Shown here: positions 1-11,837 of the stretch, in pieces
How positions within the stretch are numbered: the first letter of the stretch is position 1
Layout of the letters: the number at the start of each line of letters is the position of its first letter
Source: Trametes villosa
Lineage: Eukaryota > Basidiomycota > Agaricomycetes > Polyporales > Polyporaceae
Length of the DNA stretch: 64,000 bases
NCBI GenBank assembly: GCA_002964805.2
Contig: PUDQ02000089.1
Span: forward strand, 186,001-250,000
Direction of reading: 5' to 3'
Notes under the pieces: generated by a model
Seen by the model: only the letters and a program-made list of their open reading frames with translations
Database searches by the model: none
Told to the model about the DNA's origin: nothing
Position numbers and translations under genes: made by a program

Positions 1-1066
1 TCATCTGGCAGTTTGTGCAGAACGTGGCCCTGTACCTGGTATGATCATCTTTACCCTCCTCTTGCGACGATTCTCTGACAGGCTTCTCCAGTGCGTTCCG
101 GAGACCTACGCCCCAGTCATCCTGAAGCGCAAGGCTCAAAGACTTCGCAAGACCACGGGCGACTCTCGGTACTATGCGCCGCTGGAACGCCAGCACCACA
201 GCCTCGCGCGCATGATCTTGTTCAGCTGCTCGACGCCCTTCAGTAAGTGTCATATCAGTCTCCTTCCTCCGGTCTGCTAACGATCATTGCAGAGCTGCTC
301 ATGTTCGACCGCATGGCTCTCGCTCTGGACGTGTGGTCCGCGCTGCTGCTCGGCATCCTGTACCTCGCCTTCCAGGCGTTCCCGATCATCTTCCAGGAGG
401 TCCACGGCTTCAACGTCCAGTCGACCGGCCTCGCGTTCATCGGCATCGGCGTCGGCATCACCGCCGCGCTCTGCACCCAGCCGTACTGGAACCACCGCTT
501 CCGCGAGGAGGCCCGCAAGCACGGCGGCCACCCGCCACCGGAAGTGCGCCTTCTCATTGCGCAGTGCGGCGGCGTCCTCGCCCCCATCGGTGCGCACCCC
601 TTCCCTCCAACCGCCATTTCCTCCGCAGACATGCTGACTGCCCTTTGCGCGGACAGGCCTCTTCATCATGGCGTTCACGACGTTCAAGCAGGCGCACTGG
701 ATCGGGCCCGTCATCGGCTCGGGCATCTTCGGCGGGGGGATGTACTACATCTACGCGGGCGTGTTCACGTACCTCGTCACCGCGTACCGGCCCATCGCGG
801 CGTCCGCGATGGCCGCGAACAGCGCGCTCCGCGCGTCCTTCGCCGCCGTCTTCCCGCTCTTCGCGGGCGCGATGTACCACCGCCTCGGGACCGTCGGCGC
901 GACCGCGCTCCTCGCCGGGCTCACGACGCTCATGGCGCCCCTGCCGTGAGTCTGCTCTGTTGCGGTGTCGCGTGAGGCAGCGTGTTGACTGACCTGGTCC
1001 TCCAGATTCGTTTTCTACCGTATCGGCGCTCGGCTCCGCGCGAACTCGCGTTTCGCCGCGCAGTGA
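1..1066 (+). CDS. MFS transporter, DHA1/polyamine-exporter type (3' part)
   Basis: This is the C-terminal part of a plasma-membrane major facilitator. The 5' end lies outside the window. Coding exons are about 1-38, 92-242, 293-589, 657-945 and 1006-1066; the introns have GT..AG ends and the frame continues through to a TGA at 1064-1066. The translation carries the VPETYAPV motif that ends the sixth membrane helix of DHA1 drug:H+/polyamine carriers, then a basic cytosolic loop, then hydrophobic helices. Near the end is a segment with AANSALR and FPLFAGAMY, which matches the last helices of this family, followed by a short basic tail. The family exports drugs or polyamines by proton antiport; the substrate cannot be told from sequence. 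The first partial exon (1-38) is the least certain. It is convergent with the aspartic protease gene. Confidence 0.85.
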
Positions 1067-1918
1067 GCGTCGCGGAATGCGGTGCTCGCGGCTCTGCTGA
1101 ACGGTTCCCAGTCCTTGCGGGCCGATGGGAAGTGCGGCACGGCGTCGCAGCGGCGTCACCGAGCCGTCGTGTGTGGCAGCGTGTGTTGTAGTAGTGCTTC
1201 AATTCGGCCCTCCGTTGGGCGCTGCAGCGAGCGTTGCTATCTTCGTAACGGTTTCTGTCAGCCGCGAGAAAGGGTGCATGAGCAGACATATTATGTGCCA
1301 CTCAATACGACTTACACTTACAACAGTCCAGTGGTCGAGGTCCTCAATCTTGAGAATAGGATAGGAACACCGCGTCTGAGACAAGCCGCGAATATATAAC
1401 TTACTGATCGTGGTACTTATGTAGCTCCCGGTCGTGCGCGCGCGCTTAGGCTTCCCGGTGCTCCCTCGTGCAGGAAATCCGACATGTGCATTGTGTAATA
1501 TTCGATTCCGTTCCTCCACAACCGATAGATCCGAGATAAACATGGTGCACCAGTCAGTCCGAAGCAAAGCATCGATATCGGAATCCAGCAGGCGCGGGGT
1601 CGAGTACACTAGGTGAAGCTACTACTACTACTACTTCGGCTAAAGCTAAGGGCGGAGAACATCATATACGGCGTGAGATCAGGCAGGTATCCAAAAGCGG
1701 AAGCGAGCGTGGAGCAGGGAGAGGAGACGGTGTCCGTGCGGTAGAAATACAGTGCAATGCAGAGGCGTGCGCGGAGCGCGAGCCCATCCCGGGTCCCTAC
1801 GAAAAGTCCGGCCGAGAACACGATAAACCCCGAGCAACGAGCGGCGAGCGAAGATACACAACGAGCGAAGAAACCAGTGGAATGAATATACACAACACGC
1901 CGTGCACACGCACGCGCG
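1067..1918. other. intergenic, convergent 3' ends
   Basis: This stretch separates the stop of the MFS gene from the stop of the aspartic protease gene on the other strand. I see no coding frame with family features. The only pattern is a short CTA run near 1619-1635. It probably holds two 3' untranslated regions. Confidence 0.5.
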
Positions 1919-4549
1919 CTACGGCTCGTGCCCGGTCACCGACACCCTCGACTCGTTCCGCGACGCGGAGAACACCGGCTCGAGCGTGCGCGGGCTCAGC
2001 AGCGGCGACGGCGAGGGCGGCAGCTGCACGCCCGCAGGCGAGCGCAGCGGCGATGGCGGGTGCATACGCTCTGCTGGGGAGAGCAACGGCGATGGCGGCA
2101 GCCCGAGGCCCGCCGCGCTCCCTGCGCTCCCGAACCGCCGCGTGCCGACGCCCGCCATGCTCACCGGACGCTCCATCTCGGGCTCGCGCTCCAGCGGCAT
2201 CCCGAACTCGCCGATGTCCGCTGAGCGCGAGTACCCGTGCGAGAGCAGCGGTGTGCCCGCGCCGGGTCCGCCGCTGGGAGTGCGGTGGTGGTGTGCTGCT
2301 TGCGGGGACGCAAGACCATACGACGTGCGCCGGGCCGTAGGCGGTGGCCGCGCAAGCTCCGATGGCAGCGGCGGGCGGTCCGTGAGCGTCGCGTCGCCCC
2401 ACGGGTCGCGAAACGTCGCCTCCTCGGGCGACTCCCGCCCGCGGCCCTTGGCCGTCAGCGCGCCGAACTCGTCCGCCGCGCCGTCGCCGTCATCGTCCGC
2501 GACGCGCGTCGTCGCGCTGTCCGAGTACGAGTACGACGACGACTCGAGGTCGCGCCGCCGCTTGTACTCCTCGTAGCGCTTCAGCCGCAGCTCGTCCTCG
2601 GACGGCGCGCTCGTGTGGCTCTTGCGCGACCCCGCGCGGAGCCCGAGCTCGCCCAGCCCGAACGCGCCGTCCTTCGCGTCCCCGCCGCCGGCCTCCGCCT
2701 CCGCCTGCGCTGCCGCGCGCCGCTGCCCGATGTACCTGCGCTTCATGTAGACGAGGCGCGCGCCGAACAGGACGAAGCAAAGACCGAAGAAGCCCACGAG
2801 GCCGATGAGCACCTCGATGCCCACCGAGAGCCCGTGCTTCGGTGCGGGCTGCGCCGCGCCCGCGCTCGTGCCGCTGGAGCCGCTACTGGGCGGTATCGGC
2901 TGGCGGAGGACGCGAACCTGGTGGAACTCGGCCGCAGCCGTCGCGGGGTCGGTGAGCGGCATGAGGCCCAGCCGGGGCTGGATGCGCTGCGACGAGCCGA
3001 CGTTGGGCGGGAAGGAGCCGTTTGCCGTGGGCGTGTCGTACCCGAGCACGGAGTACGTGTTCCGGAGGAAGGGCACGCCCAGGACCATGTCAGCCTGGGA
3101 GAGCGAGAAACCAATCTGGGCGGGCGTCTGGATCGCCCCAATGCAGTTCTCTGCGGACTGGTCGTTGGGTGGGTAGAAGGTGAGGTCGAGAGGGTGGATA
3201 GGAATTTCGGAGCGGTCGTCGAGCGTGATGGACATGTTGAGCGGCGTGTTGCAGGGAATGTAGACTGCGGCACAGGTCAGTAACGGACGCTCGAGAAGAG
3301 GTGCGAGCAACGTACCGGTGCCGTCAGCGGCGGGAGAGTAGCCCATCGCGCCGTAGATGCCGTACGCGAGCGCGGGCGACGCGACGATGAGCGGCACGCC
3401 GGTGTCGAGGATGGCGGACGGCTGGCCGCGCGTGCCGGTCGAGGAGAGAGGTAGGTTGACCTGCTTTGCCTGATTGTTCACGTAGACAGTGATCGCGCGC
3501 ACATTAGCCATCCACCAGAGCGAGCCAGGCGCTTCGGCGATGATGGACGAATACTGGATTTTCGACGGGTCTGGGACAAGGCTGGCTGGATGACGGCCAA
3601 TACCGAGCGTTGAGGAGACTCGGTCGGAGCCTGGGCGTTCGAGCGCGATGGAGAGAAAGCGGGCAGGCGGGGCTGTCTTGGCGGGGGTAATGCCAAACAG
3701 GTTGGAGGTCAGGGCGGCGCCGTCCGGAGCATCGGACGTGGTGGGAGGTATCTTCTGGGCAATGACCGAGTTGAGGGGAAGGGCGAGGCCGAGCACGCCG
3801 GCAAAGTTGGATGTGAGAGGTTCAGCATTGACGTTCGTTGCTGCGACTGCGGCGGGAGTGAGCAACCGAAAGCAAGGGTGGCGAAGGCAACTTACTTAGT
3901 GCTTGGTTGTCGATACTGTAACTACCGAGCTGTACGGCGTCCCAGACGACGGGGCCCTCGACTTGGCCCTCGGCGTAGGTGACGGTGACGGACTGGCCGG
4001 TGGGTAATGAGTGGGAAGAGTCGTACTTGTTGCCGCCTACACCATTGCAGGCGGATGTTGAGCATGAAGAGGATGCAATCCACTGGGAAGCGGTCAGGTT
4101 TGAACGAAGAGGAGGAATGAGAGACGCACGAGATCGGAGGAACCTGTATCAACCTGAAGGAGGTACTGGTTGTGATTAGGGCCGACATTGACGGGGGCGA
4201 CGTAGACGCTGTATAAGACGAATGAGTATATGTGCGCGGAAGGACGGGTGGCGGGCGTGATTTCATTCTTGAGGGGGTGGCGCGTCCCCTGTACAGCGAC
4301 CCACGGAGAAGACCACGAGGGAAGAAGGCCCGCGAGCACGGCGTGGACGGTGGAATATCGGGAAGGAAGAGAGGTAAATCAAGCTACTCACGATTGGTAC
4401 GCGGACTCTGAGAGAAGCTGGAGGGGGATGACGATCCCGTCCGCACCGCCCGCACCCTCATCCCGCGCCGCGATATCCGACCGCTCTACTGCCCGTTCCT
4501 TGCCTTTCCAGCCACGCGCGTGCGGCGTGTCGGTCGCGAAGAGGCGCAT
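1919..4549 (-). CDS. A1 aspartic protease with C-terminal membrane anchor and long cytosolic tail
   Basis: Pepsin-type endopeptidase. Exons on the minus strand are 4549-4392, 4208-4130, 4082-3896, 3846-3316 and 3264-1919, giving 766 residues. The first catalytic motif DTGSSDLW is assembled across the exon 2/3 join. The second is DTGV in exon 4. Conserved family elements include the flap-like region after GQSVTVTYAEG and the YSVLGYDTP stretch near the end of the catalytic domain. A single hydrophobic helix (about residues 430-455, VGIEVLIGLVGFFGLCF) is followed by basic KRR and then a tail of about 300 residues rich in Ser/Pro, with repeated PPSPLLSP-type motifs. Membrane-anchored fungal aspartic proteases process secreted or wall proteins. 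No classical signal peptide is visible after the chosen ATG, so the true start may lie in an upstream exon. The 51-base intron before exon 5 is in frame and stop-free. Confidence 0.85.
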
Positions 4550-6041
4550 GCCAGCCGTTCGGGTCGGTCGTCGGGCTTCGGTAGTCAGGAGAGGAAGTGA
4601 GAGAGGGAGCGGGGGAGGGAGATGATGGTAGGGGGATGTAGGGGGGAATAGGGATGGAGAAATAAGGAATGGGCGATCATGGGAGACGACGGTGGTGGAC
4701 GAGGCAGCGGGGAGAGGCAAGTCCTCGCCGCCTCCGGAATTCGTTCTCGACACAGATCCACGCCCGATCCTCCGCAATACACACTCTCTTCCTCCCCCTC
4801 TTCCTCCCCTCAGCGTGCCCGCTCGCTCTCTCGCACACCGCGACTGTAGCTATCGTTTGTGCAACACAACGCCCTCTACCGTCGCGGTAGACGAGCCAGA
4901 GAACATACCCCAGAGCGCGTTCCTGAGCGCGCAATGCAGCCAATGTCGGGTAATTGAGGCCGGGCGTGGGCTCGCTTGGCGGGTGGGCTGATTTGCCGTG
5001 CTCGGCTGCAGCACCGCCTCCTCCGCACCCTCTCGCAATCCGTTTCCGGGCCACACCGCCTTGGCAAACATACAGCTGTGCATGCATACTATCAGCGATC
5101 TCCCCGAGCGTTACGGTCATCCGCACTGCGTCCTTCCTATCCGCTCTTCGTTCTTCAACGCTCCAGCACTCCACGTACGCTCAACAGCGGTACTCCGTTT
5201 CCCACAGAACGCTACCAACCATCTGCCAAGATCAGCTGTCTACCGTCTGCGCCGGCACGAGTCGCCTCATTGATAAATGCCCGCGTGAGCCCGATCCCAC
5301 CGGTCCCGCTTCCTAGTCGCCCATGCAGCCCCGAACACACCGGAGCCGGACACGGAGCAGGTCTGATCAGGCCGGCGATGTTGGCGCGAGGACAACGAGC
5401 CTTCTACATGTACGCCCGTCGCCAACCAGACTTTCAGCTTGTAACGCAGCTCAAACTGTGTTTGATCCCTTGCGATGTGCCAATTGAGGTGAGCGGCAGC
5501 GCGTCTCTGAACGTAAGCGCCGATGGTGTCCCGTTCTTGCTTCCCACTCGGCCTGTCTGGAGGGTCGTGTAGAAATCCTCAATCACTCGGAACTCGGCTC
5601 AAACATACATAGCTTGATAGTGCGCTGAGGCCGACGCCGAGATACCGAGTTGCTTAGCAAGGCTGGAGAAGGGGCGACACGTAATGAGTATGGGTGTGTG
5701 GCGCCGGGACCTTCGGAAGGGATACATACCTCCATAGACCTACATCGAAGGCACAGAATGCCGAACGTCACATCGTACCACTTTGTCGCGGCATACCGAG
5801 TATATATCCACGTCATCTAACTCGAGGTAGTAGTTGGAATGCGACCGCCGGGTTGTCCAAGAGCTACACAATTGCAGCGCAGATTCGATAGCAAGAGAAC
5901 CAAGAGAACGCTACAGTACATGCGATAGATACAAACGATAGCTATGCGGGAAATTACCAGGGCGCCGGCTCGGCGGCGGGCGCGCGGGTATAGTGTATAT
6001 GTATACGTACTCCTCCGAATCCCAAACGTCGAGGCTGGTGT
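4550..6041. other. intergenic; 5' region of aspartic protease and 3' flank of FUN30-like gene
   Basis: About 1.5 kb without a recognised gene. The part next to the protease is pyrimidine-rich on the minus strand (4590-4830), as is usual for a fungal promoter or 5' leader, and may hide an unrecognised first exon with a signal peptide. The open frames over 4950-5570 have no family features and I regard them as chance. Confidence 0.45.
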
Positions 6042-9000
6042 CTAATCGTCCTTCATCTCTATGTCCTCGGCCGCGGCCTCTACGTCCCCAGCCTCGGCCG
6101 TAGCGAGCTTCCGCCGGACGACGTTCATGAGCGAGACCTTCATGTCCCGCTCGACGCGCTCCTCTGCGTCCTCGCCGGCGACGGCCTCGTCGAGCGCGAG
6201 CTTCGTCATGCCAAGCGCCAGCATGTCTTCCTCGATGGAGCCCTTCGTGATCAGCTTCACCACTTCGACGTCGCGCTTCTGGCCGATGCGGTATGCACGG
6301 TCTTGTGCCTGCTTGTCGTTGTGGGGGTTGAAGTCCTGGTCGAACCTGATGGAGAGTGAGGTCAGCCTAAGATAGACGCGCTTTGCACGGCGGAGGCGTA
6401 CATGATAACGACGCTCGCAGCTGTCAGGTTGATACCCATGCCTCCTGCCTTAGTCGAGAGCAGGAAGACAGGGATGCTCTCGTCCTCCGTAAACTCGTCG
6501 ACAAGCGTCTGGCGGACGTCCACGGGCGTCGAGCCGGTCAAGACAAGGTACTTCGTCTTCCGGATATCCAAGACCTTCTGGATGATGTCGAGGATTTGCG
6601 TGAACTACGCAATCGACACATCAACATCCGCTCAACAACCCGCACAGAGGCAGGTGCACACACCTGGGAGAAGATCAATATCCGCCTGCCCTCTTTCTTG
6701 TACTGGTCCAGCAGCTTGAGCAGGACCTTGACCTTGCCCGCCTGCAAGTAGCAGTCCTCGTCTTGCACGAACCGCCGCAAGGACTACTCTTCTGTCAACG
6801 AAACAGCTCACACTAGCACGACGCCGACACGCACCTTGTACGTCGCGCAGAAGAGCTGCAGCTCGGCGTCGGTCATGACCTCCATATCCTCCTTCACGTA
6901 CTCGAAGATCGCGCCCCGCTTCTTGAAGTCCGGCTCCTTCAACAACAGCTTCGTGATGGAGTTCAGCGTGTCGTCCGTGAAGCGTCTCCGGAACAGCATC
7001 GGGTGCGACGCGGCCTTGCGCAGGTCCATGAGCACGTTCGAGCTGTTCTCGAGGTACATCTTGTCCTTCGTCCGCGTGTTCGCACGCGTCTTCTTTTTGG
7101 GCGCCTTCCCGCGGCCGTTCGCCAGCGGCGCGTCGGGGGTCTCCGCGCCGTCCTTCTCCTTCTCGAGGTCGAAGATCGTCTTGCGGGAGCGTTGCAGGGC
7201 GTCGTTGTAGATCGACTTCTGGAGTGGCGTCATGTCGCACCACTCGATGCGCTCCGTCTTCTTCGGGAGGTCTTGGAGCACCTAGAGCGCCCATTAGCCC
7301 ATGCCGCGCAAGCTACGAGGCATATGGGCTCACCTGATCCTTGCGTCGCCGCAGGACGAAGGGCGTCATCATTTTCTTCGCTCTCGACACGCGCTGTTGC
7401 GCTAGCAGGGTGACCTTCGAGTCTCCCTTCGTCTTGAACACCGCCCGCAACGAGTCGAGGTCGTCCGCGAATTGGTCCGGCAGGATGAAGTTCATCAACG
7501 ACTACAACGCATCACTGAGATACCGACAACTGCATCTGAACACAGCGAGAGCACGCACCACCAGCTCCTGCAGGTTGTTCTGCAGAGGCGTGCCAGTGAG
7601 CAGCAGCCGCCATCGCGACTTGTACTTCAGGAGCGCTTGGTAGCGCTGCGACTGGAAGTTCTTCAGAACGTGACCCTCGTCGAACACGCACGTCTGACGA
7701 CGCGACACAATCAAAACGAGGCCCAGGAGACATAGTTGTATCACTCACATCCCACTCGATCCTGCGGAAGAACTTGCGATCGTGATCATCGCCTTGCGCG
7801 AGGTTGTACGTGGTGATGAGGACGTTCCACCCGCCCGACTTCTGCGTAGCCACAGTGCTGTTCAGCATGTCGCGAAGTTTTGGGCGGTCGCCCTTGTCGG
7901 CGTAGTACGTCTCGACGTTGATGTTGTCACCCGCGAACTTCTGGAACTCTCGACACCAGTTCTCCAAGGTCGACGAACTGCTCGCACATGAATACTCCGA
8001 ACGCAACAGCGCTGACAGTGGGACTCACGGAACAACGATGAGATGCGGGCCCTCGCGACCCCGTTCCTTGAGATGCGCAAAGAAGCTGATGACTTGCACC
8101 GTCTTCCCCAGCCCTGATGTCCACCACATCAGTTGGGTGCACTAGCTCGCGGGCATATGACGACTCACCCATCTCGTCAGCGAGGATGCAACTGAGTCCC
8201 CTCTGGTACAGTAAGCTTAGCCAGTTGACTCCGATCATCTGATACTCCTTGAGCTTGACGCTCGGCTTCAGCATCGCCGGCTGCACAGTCATGAAGTACT
8301 TGGGCTTGTGTTCCGGCAGCTCCAGGTGCGTGAAGTTGATCGCGCCCTCCTCGCCAGAGGCGGACGAAGCGCGCGAACCGTCGGACACGTCGCGCGCCTT
8401 CCCTTTCGACTTGTTGGCCGTCCAGCTTGCGATCTCCTTGCGAAGCTCGGCACCGATGCCCTCGCAGTCTTCGAGGATGCTATCGACTTTGCCGTACCCC
8501 TCGAAGATCGTCGCGCAGTCCTCGAACATGCGTGGGCTGATTCCGGCAGGCCCTGCCTTCTTCTTGCCCTGACCGAGTTTCGTGTTGAGGTCTTCCACAG
8601 ACTGGAAGGGGCGGAGCTCGGTGATCTTCTTTGCCTGCTCAGGAGTACACCCTACACCAGGCACATGGATAAGAACACAAACCCCAGTAGTAGGCGTTCA
8701 ACATACCAGTCAGCTCCTGCAGACCTTCAGCCGAGGTCTCGTTGAAGTAGTCTAGCGTGCGCTGCTCGTCCGAGACACCGCCGCGAGACGCCTGAGGCAG
8801 AGCTTCCTCCTCGCTGTCGACGAACTCAGGCTCTGAGTCCGAGTCGACAACCTTCTTCCGCAACCGCTTCGCCCGAGGCTTGAACACTTCAGGGCTCGTA
8901 GGCGTATCCACCACCATTGGAGTAACCTTGGGCGCGGGCGGCGGAGTCGAGGGCCCAGCGCCGCTGCTGGGCTTCCCGTCGGAGACGACACGGCTCTTGT

Positions 9001-10093
9001 AGATCATGGACTTCTTGCCCTTCTCCTTCGCAGCGAGCCGCTGCGCCTTCGAGGCCTCGACGACCTCCTTGACTCGCCCGGTCTCGAGTGTCGGTTCCGG
9101 GTCCTTCGGCGGCGGTGTCTTAGCCTTCGGTTTCCAGGTGGGGTCATTGAGGAGGGCGGATGCCTTCGGGACGTCCCCAGCAGCCTCGGCCCACGCTGCA
9201 CGCACCACATCGGTGTCGTGCTCGATCTGAGTGAGGCGGAACCGGGTGAAGCGACCCTCGTCTACAGAGCTTTGTGGCGAAGACGAAGGTGGAGGCTTAG
9301 GATCGGCGGGCCGTGGGAGGTCGCGGACGATCCTTGGGTGCGACGCGCCGTTGGTAAAGGCCTTCGCGTCGGGGAAAGAATCGTCGGAGGATAAGGACGA
9401 CAGTGACGTGTCAGCGCCGGGGAGCCGGTGGGCAGCCCGCTTCAGCTCCGGCGAGCCAGACGAGAGGAAGTCGATGGGGTCTTGCGACGCAGTCGGTCCC
9501 AGATTCAAACGCTTACGGGGTCTGTCCGTGTCCTCCGCATCCTCCGTCTCCGATATTTTCCTGCTGTTGACCGACGACTGACGCGTGGACGACGCGTCCG
9601 ACACGCTTGGGGGCAGCCGGAAGCCGCTGGGAGCGGTGAGCGGGTCGGCGGAGTGCGAGGGCGGGCGGGCCTGCGGCTCCGTGCGTGTCAGGCCGGGCAC
9701 GTCGTCGTCGAAGAGGTTCCATGCGCTGGAGGAGCTCGAGGGCGTGATAATGGAATCGGAGCGCAGGGGGCTTGAGCTGGGCACGAGAACGTTGCCGGAG
9801 GACGATGGCGGTACGGGGAAGTAGCGCGATGTGGCTGTCGCGTCCCGCGACTGGAGCGGCGGCGCGACCACCGCGTTGTCGCTCACGCTCCACGACGACG
9901 GTGCGGGCGACACTGAGTGACTTGAAGACGCGTTCTGCAGTTTCTGGGTCTTCTTGAACTTGAGTTGTTCGAGGGCAGCCTTCTGCGGAGGGGGCGAGGG
10001 CGATCGGGCCCGCCGGTCAGCGACGACCCACATACACGTCGATAACTCAATTTTACTAACTCTAGAGGCTGCTGCATCTGGTCCAAGAGACAT
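6042..10093 (-). CDS. Fun30/SMARCAD1-type SNF2 chromatin remodeller
   Basis: ATP-dependent nucleosome remodeller of the Fun30/SMARCAD1/Fft branch, which acts in DNA-end resection and heterochromatin maintenance. The ATG is at 10093; about ten exons are joined by nine introns (for example 8706-8652). Order: a disordered Ser/Pro-rich N-terminus; a [15 protein letters not shown] helical segment; the SNF2 ATPase with the motif I lysine (DEMGLGKT, formed across an intron near 8170-8126); a DEGH Walker B box ([10 protein letters not shown]), which is typical of this branch rather than the more usual [14 protein letters not shown]; then helicase C with [11 protein letters not shown] and a [11 protein letters not shown] motif. 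The C-terminus is acidic and ends EMKDD. A further small intron close to the start (within 10080-9980) is possible. No CUE domain was recognised by eye in the N-terminus. Confidence 0.93.
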
Positions 10094-11837
10094 CTTGAAC
10101 GATGTCTAGGATGGACGAGAGGAAGAGATGTACGGAGGCAGAGGCCGAGATGGACGTGCGGATGTGGGAGACAGACAACAAGGCAGAGGAACGATACTGA
10201 TGTGGCTACAGTCGGAGAGTCAAACTGCTGTGGCGAAACGCTCGCAGGCCGCCGTCGCTGGACAGCACAGTGGCTAAGGCCATGCGCAACACATGCAGGG
10301 TCCCAGAGGGTCCTCAGGGATGCTTCCAGACGACCTGCAGCACTCACCGACATCACTTACAGTCTCCATACATTGCAGACGATCATCAGTCGTTCCACAA
10401 CTATGCTCGACCAGGCTGGGGCGGATGAGAGGCAGGCTTCGGTCACACAGCACACATGCGAACGGATAGGATATGATGAAACTATTTATTCAGGCGTGGT
10501 GTGGTACATGCATGACACAGCGGGTCGCCAGATCTTGTTCCACGAACGAGCGGATACGCCAATAAGGAACGGAGATGGATGAAGGTATCGTAAAAGGGAG
10601 TAGATAGCCATGAGTAACACACAACGGCGACGTGGTGACTTCACATAGACCAGGGGGCAGGTGTATGAGTCCAGTTTTGCCGCCAGAGAACAGGGTCGCA
10701 AAGCGTATGTCTTCATCCCGCAGATGCTGAAAGTGTCCGAACTTGGCGATCGCCCAGTCTTAGTATAAACAAACGCGATGGTTGGAGGCACGACATCGAT
10801 GAACCTTCGGAGAGCGGAGACGAAGGGAGCCTGGGATAGATGAACAGCGAAGAGATGTTGCCAGGAGGTAGAGGGACAGCGTCTAGAGTGGAGGCCCAGA
10901 GTCGCCAGTGTTCACAGAGTACATGGCACGCAGGAAGGTACAACGGAAGCGGTAGATTGACCAGGCAGACTGGAACTGCGCATACAACTTGTCGGCAAGC
11001 GGAGTGCATTCTTCAAGCGGGACAGCTGCAGTTGCGTCCACAGCGGATCTGCGTGGCCCGCAGATAAGCCAGTGGCATAGAAAGTGGGATACTCACGAGA
11101 GTTCCACCAACACTGGCACGATATGCCTAGCGTCTGCTCCGCAGGTAGAACCGGTAAAAGGTGCGGTTTCGAGTGAAGCCCATCCTATGTGTTGGCGCTA
11201 GATATAGCCAAGAGGTGACCTAAAATATCGCCGAGATCAGCGCAAGTTCATTAAGGGAACGCAAGCGTCAAAAACTTACATCTTCTACAAGTCGTCTCAA
11301 CAGCTATTTTCTATGCGATCGCTAAGGTTCGTATTTGAGCGAGACCGCGCGACATGTTAGATCGCACAATCGCGCTTGGGGCGCGGTATTCAACGTTCTG
11401 GCTTCATCCAACTTGCGTTCGAGGCATATGGATACCCTGGATGTAATCAATTGCGACTCTGCACTTGCCACGTCACAGCGAGCAACGCCTGTGCAACATC
11501 CCGCCCAACTACCCGCCTCCTCGCGCACGTAGCGATCAGACGATGTCGAGTAGCCTTACCAGGCGAGACGGAACTGGGGCCGTGTCGAGGGCAGAAAAGA
11601 GAGGAGAGAGCGAGATGGCCTTATCGATGGGAGGGGATGGTGGTGGTCGGGAGCAAGGAGGCCTGAGAAAGTTTGGCCGCGCGTTTGGGCTGCTTTGGTT
11701 TGGCGGTGCCGGGTGGCTGTGGGTTACCATATACGGCCCGGCTGCGCGCCCTGGGGCGGGGCGACTCGTCCTGTGCTGCGCGGCCGCGTCGCGCAGCGCC
11801 ATACACGTCCTTCTCTCTCCTCCACCATCTGCCCACT
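10094..11837. other. intergenic, divergent promoters
   Basis: About 1.7 kb between the start of the Fun30-type gene and the start of the carrier-like gene, which point away from each other. No frame shows family features. The plus strand just before the carrier start (11790-11835) is rich in C and T, like a fungal 5' leader. Confidence 0.45.

Noticed and set aside
1619..1635. CTA microsatellite
   Set aside because: Five short repeats in an untranslated region; not informative.
4976..5572. 198-codon plus-strand frame
   Set aside because: It has no family features and lies in a promoter-like region; it is best explained as chance in GC-rich DNA.
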